Assembly (NCBI RefSeq): GCF_901709675.1
Contig: NC_051101.1
Coordinates: 10,870,501 to 10,934,500, forward strand
DNA: 64,000 bases
Reading direction: 5' to 3'
Source of the DNA: Syngnathus acus
Lineage: Eukaryota > Chordata > Actinopteri > Syngnathiformes > Syngnathidae
Shown: piece by piece, positions 62,601 through 64,000 of the stretch
Layout of the letters: each line of letters opens with the position of its first letter
Position numbering within the stretch: the first letter of the stretch is position 1
Notes under the pieces: model-generated
The model's database searches: none
What the model was told of the DNA's origin: nothing
The model's input: only the letters and a program-made list of their open reading frames with translations
Position numbers and translations under genes: made by a program

Positions 62601-64000
62601 ACACCCTTTGGCATTTTCCAGATACTTTTGGTTCCCTGCGATTCTGTTACTCCACCCCCACAAATCACTCCCACCCCGGCACTGCCCAAACTATGTTGTA
62701 GAGACGTGCGTAAGCAGTGACTTTCTATTTTGAGCTGAATGAAACGGAGACTTGGCACTCAGACTCAGCCAAAAAAGAAAGCTGATTTATTCCGATGCTT
62801 CTTGCTTTCAGTATCTACACGAGAAACTAATTGTGTTTCAATGTCATCCATGTTGGAAAAGACGTCTTGACTAGAAAATATTCCCAAAAAAACAAACCTT
62901 CAGTTACTAAGCCACTGTTTAAAATTCCTTATTCGGTCATTTCAGCCATTTTCCGCAGGATCTCTAGCCGCAGTTACGTCGTTTTACTGTCATCCAGACA
63001 CGTCTTCAACTGTGACTTGCAACTGCGCTCTGGGCAATTTGGATTGAAAAACATTCAGATCCTAAAATAACAAAAACATTTCCAAACTTGTTTCCGGATA
63101 TAAAACGATAAACATCCTCCAGTACAATGACCAGCCAGTGTTATGGGCATTTGTCCATAACCATTTCCTGGAATGTAGAAATAAAGTGCCCCGAAGCTTT
63201 TAAAGTATTTCAAATGAATTGAAATGCCTTTCTTACAACTTGTTTTCAGCATTAAGAACAGCAGTATGATTCGCACACATTTAAAGCAAGTGAGGAATAT
63301 TTCATCTCTGCTTGTGAATTATAATTTACTTTTTTAGCCACTGTGATAAAAAACAAACAACAGAATAACTACTACCTAACAAATGAGTACATATAATTAG
63401 CATAAGTGCCACTATGCACCCTATGTTTGTGATTGTGAATGTAACATTTTAGGGTACTTTAAAATCCACATGCTCATATATTGCATAATCATGCTCCAGT
63501 TAATCTGAATCCACCTCGTAGCCAATATCTATTATTTAGCTAACTTTGAATATAGCATGTAGCCTAACTGGATCAAAGAAGCCAAGATCATAAATGTACA
63601 TGCTAAGAACTACGTCCTAAAGTATCATTTTACTATGTGTTAAAGTTCATACACACCTCAAAATAACAATGCTAAGAGCGGCGCTAATGCTAACAAGGTG
63701 TCCTGGCTGGTCCACATATGACAGACCAAAACAGGTGATCTAAGGACACCGCCTGCAATTATATAGTTGGTTCTTCTTTAATCCTATAAACAGCACAAAT
63801 AATTTACTATTTTTTTTAAAATTTCAATTTAATACACATTGTCCCTTTAATTTGTGGCGCTAATATCAATGACCGTCGTCTTACCCCGAGGCACAGTAGA
63901 GAAAGCCATGCGGTGTAATATTTTCAAACAGCAAAAAAAATGAGGTCATCCTCCATTGCCCATTTTGTACTGTGGCCATTAACTAATTGACAAGCTCTCA
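59692..64000. other. fam8a1 3'UTR and gene-free right end
   Basis: AT-rich DNA with several AATAAA words (about 60562, 60745, 60889) that could end fam8a1 transcripts. A GA run lies at about 61393-61416 and a G-rich patch at 62422-62441. I see no protein-coding exon, RNA gene or complete mobile element. Words like CCCTCTGCTG (62393) and CTCCCCCTAGTG (61172) resemble the dispersed CTAGTGG motif. Confidence 0.5.

Noticed and set aside
59692-64000. Short open frames at the right end, e.g. 62831-63070
   Set aside because: No similarity, splice structure or codon bias; they are expected by chance in AT-rich DNA.

Overview
The window is nuclear DNA of a ray-finned fish. Genes have short, spliced introns with GT..AG borders. 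The 4 kb to 14 kb spacing is compact, and the protein set is typically vertebrate, with a teleost-type FABP and a teleost-type KEEE-rich C2H2 zinc-finger family. A percomorph is most likely. The zinc-finger N-terminus resembles families I associate with spiny-rayed fishes such as pipefishes and seahorses, but that placement is a weak inference.

Layout, left to right. (1) 1-14822, minus strand: setd2, the H3K36 trimethyltransferase. I could chain 21 coding exons into an uninterrupted 2544-residue protein. (2) 17474-19316, plus: rbm12b, five RRMs in one coding exon, broken by a one-base frameshift near 17939-17945. (3) 20846-21514, plus: a five-exon orthologue of human C8orf88, 116 residues, with a canonical eIF4E-binding motif. 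(4) 23010-25011, plus: uridine phosphorylase, seven exons, 308 residues. (5) About 24960-38440: a tandem array of four C2H2 zinc-finger genes (10, 17, 9 and 15 fingers). The duplicated unit carried the 3' end of the uridine phosphorylase gene with it, so each of the three internal junctions holds a relic of that last exon and 3'UTR. (6) 39281-42250, plus: stmn2, five exons, 179 residues. (7) 45308-47440, minus: hey1, five exons, 298 residues. (8) 47650-56300: an 8.7 kb stretch with no recognisable coding sequence upstream of hey1, probably regulatory. (9) 56324-56957, plus: a fatty-acid-binding protein of the fabp4/fabp11 type. (10) 58201-59691, plus: fam8a1. (11) 59692-64000: no gene recognised.

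The genes do not form one pathway. Several (rbm12b, C8orf88, stmn2, hey1, fabp) have human counterparts on chromosome 8q21-q22, so the middle of the window looks like an ancient linkage block. setd2, upp and fam8a1 come from other human chromosomes, and the zinc-finger array is a lineage-specific expansion inserted in the block. Exon borders were derived by hand from splice sites, reading frame and remembered protein families. UTR exons are mostly not resolved. The least described material is the zinc-finger array (hitch-hiking upp tails, a conserved candidate alternative last exon, variable ψKxE cassettes) and the 4E-BP-like C8orf88 gene.
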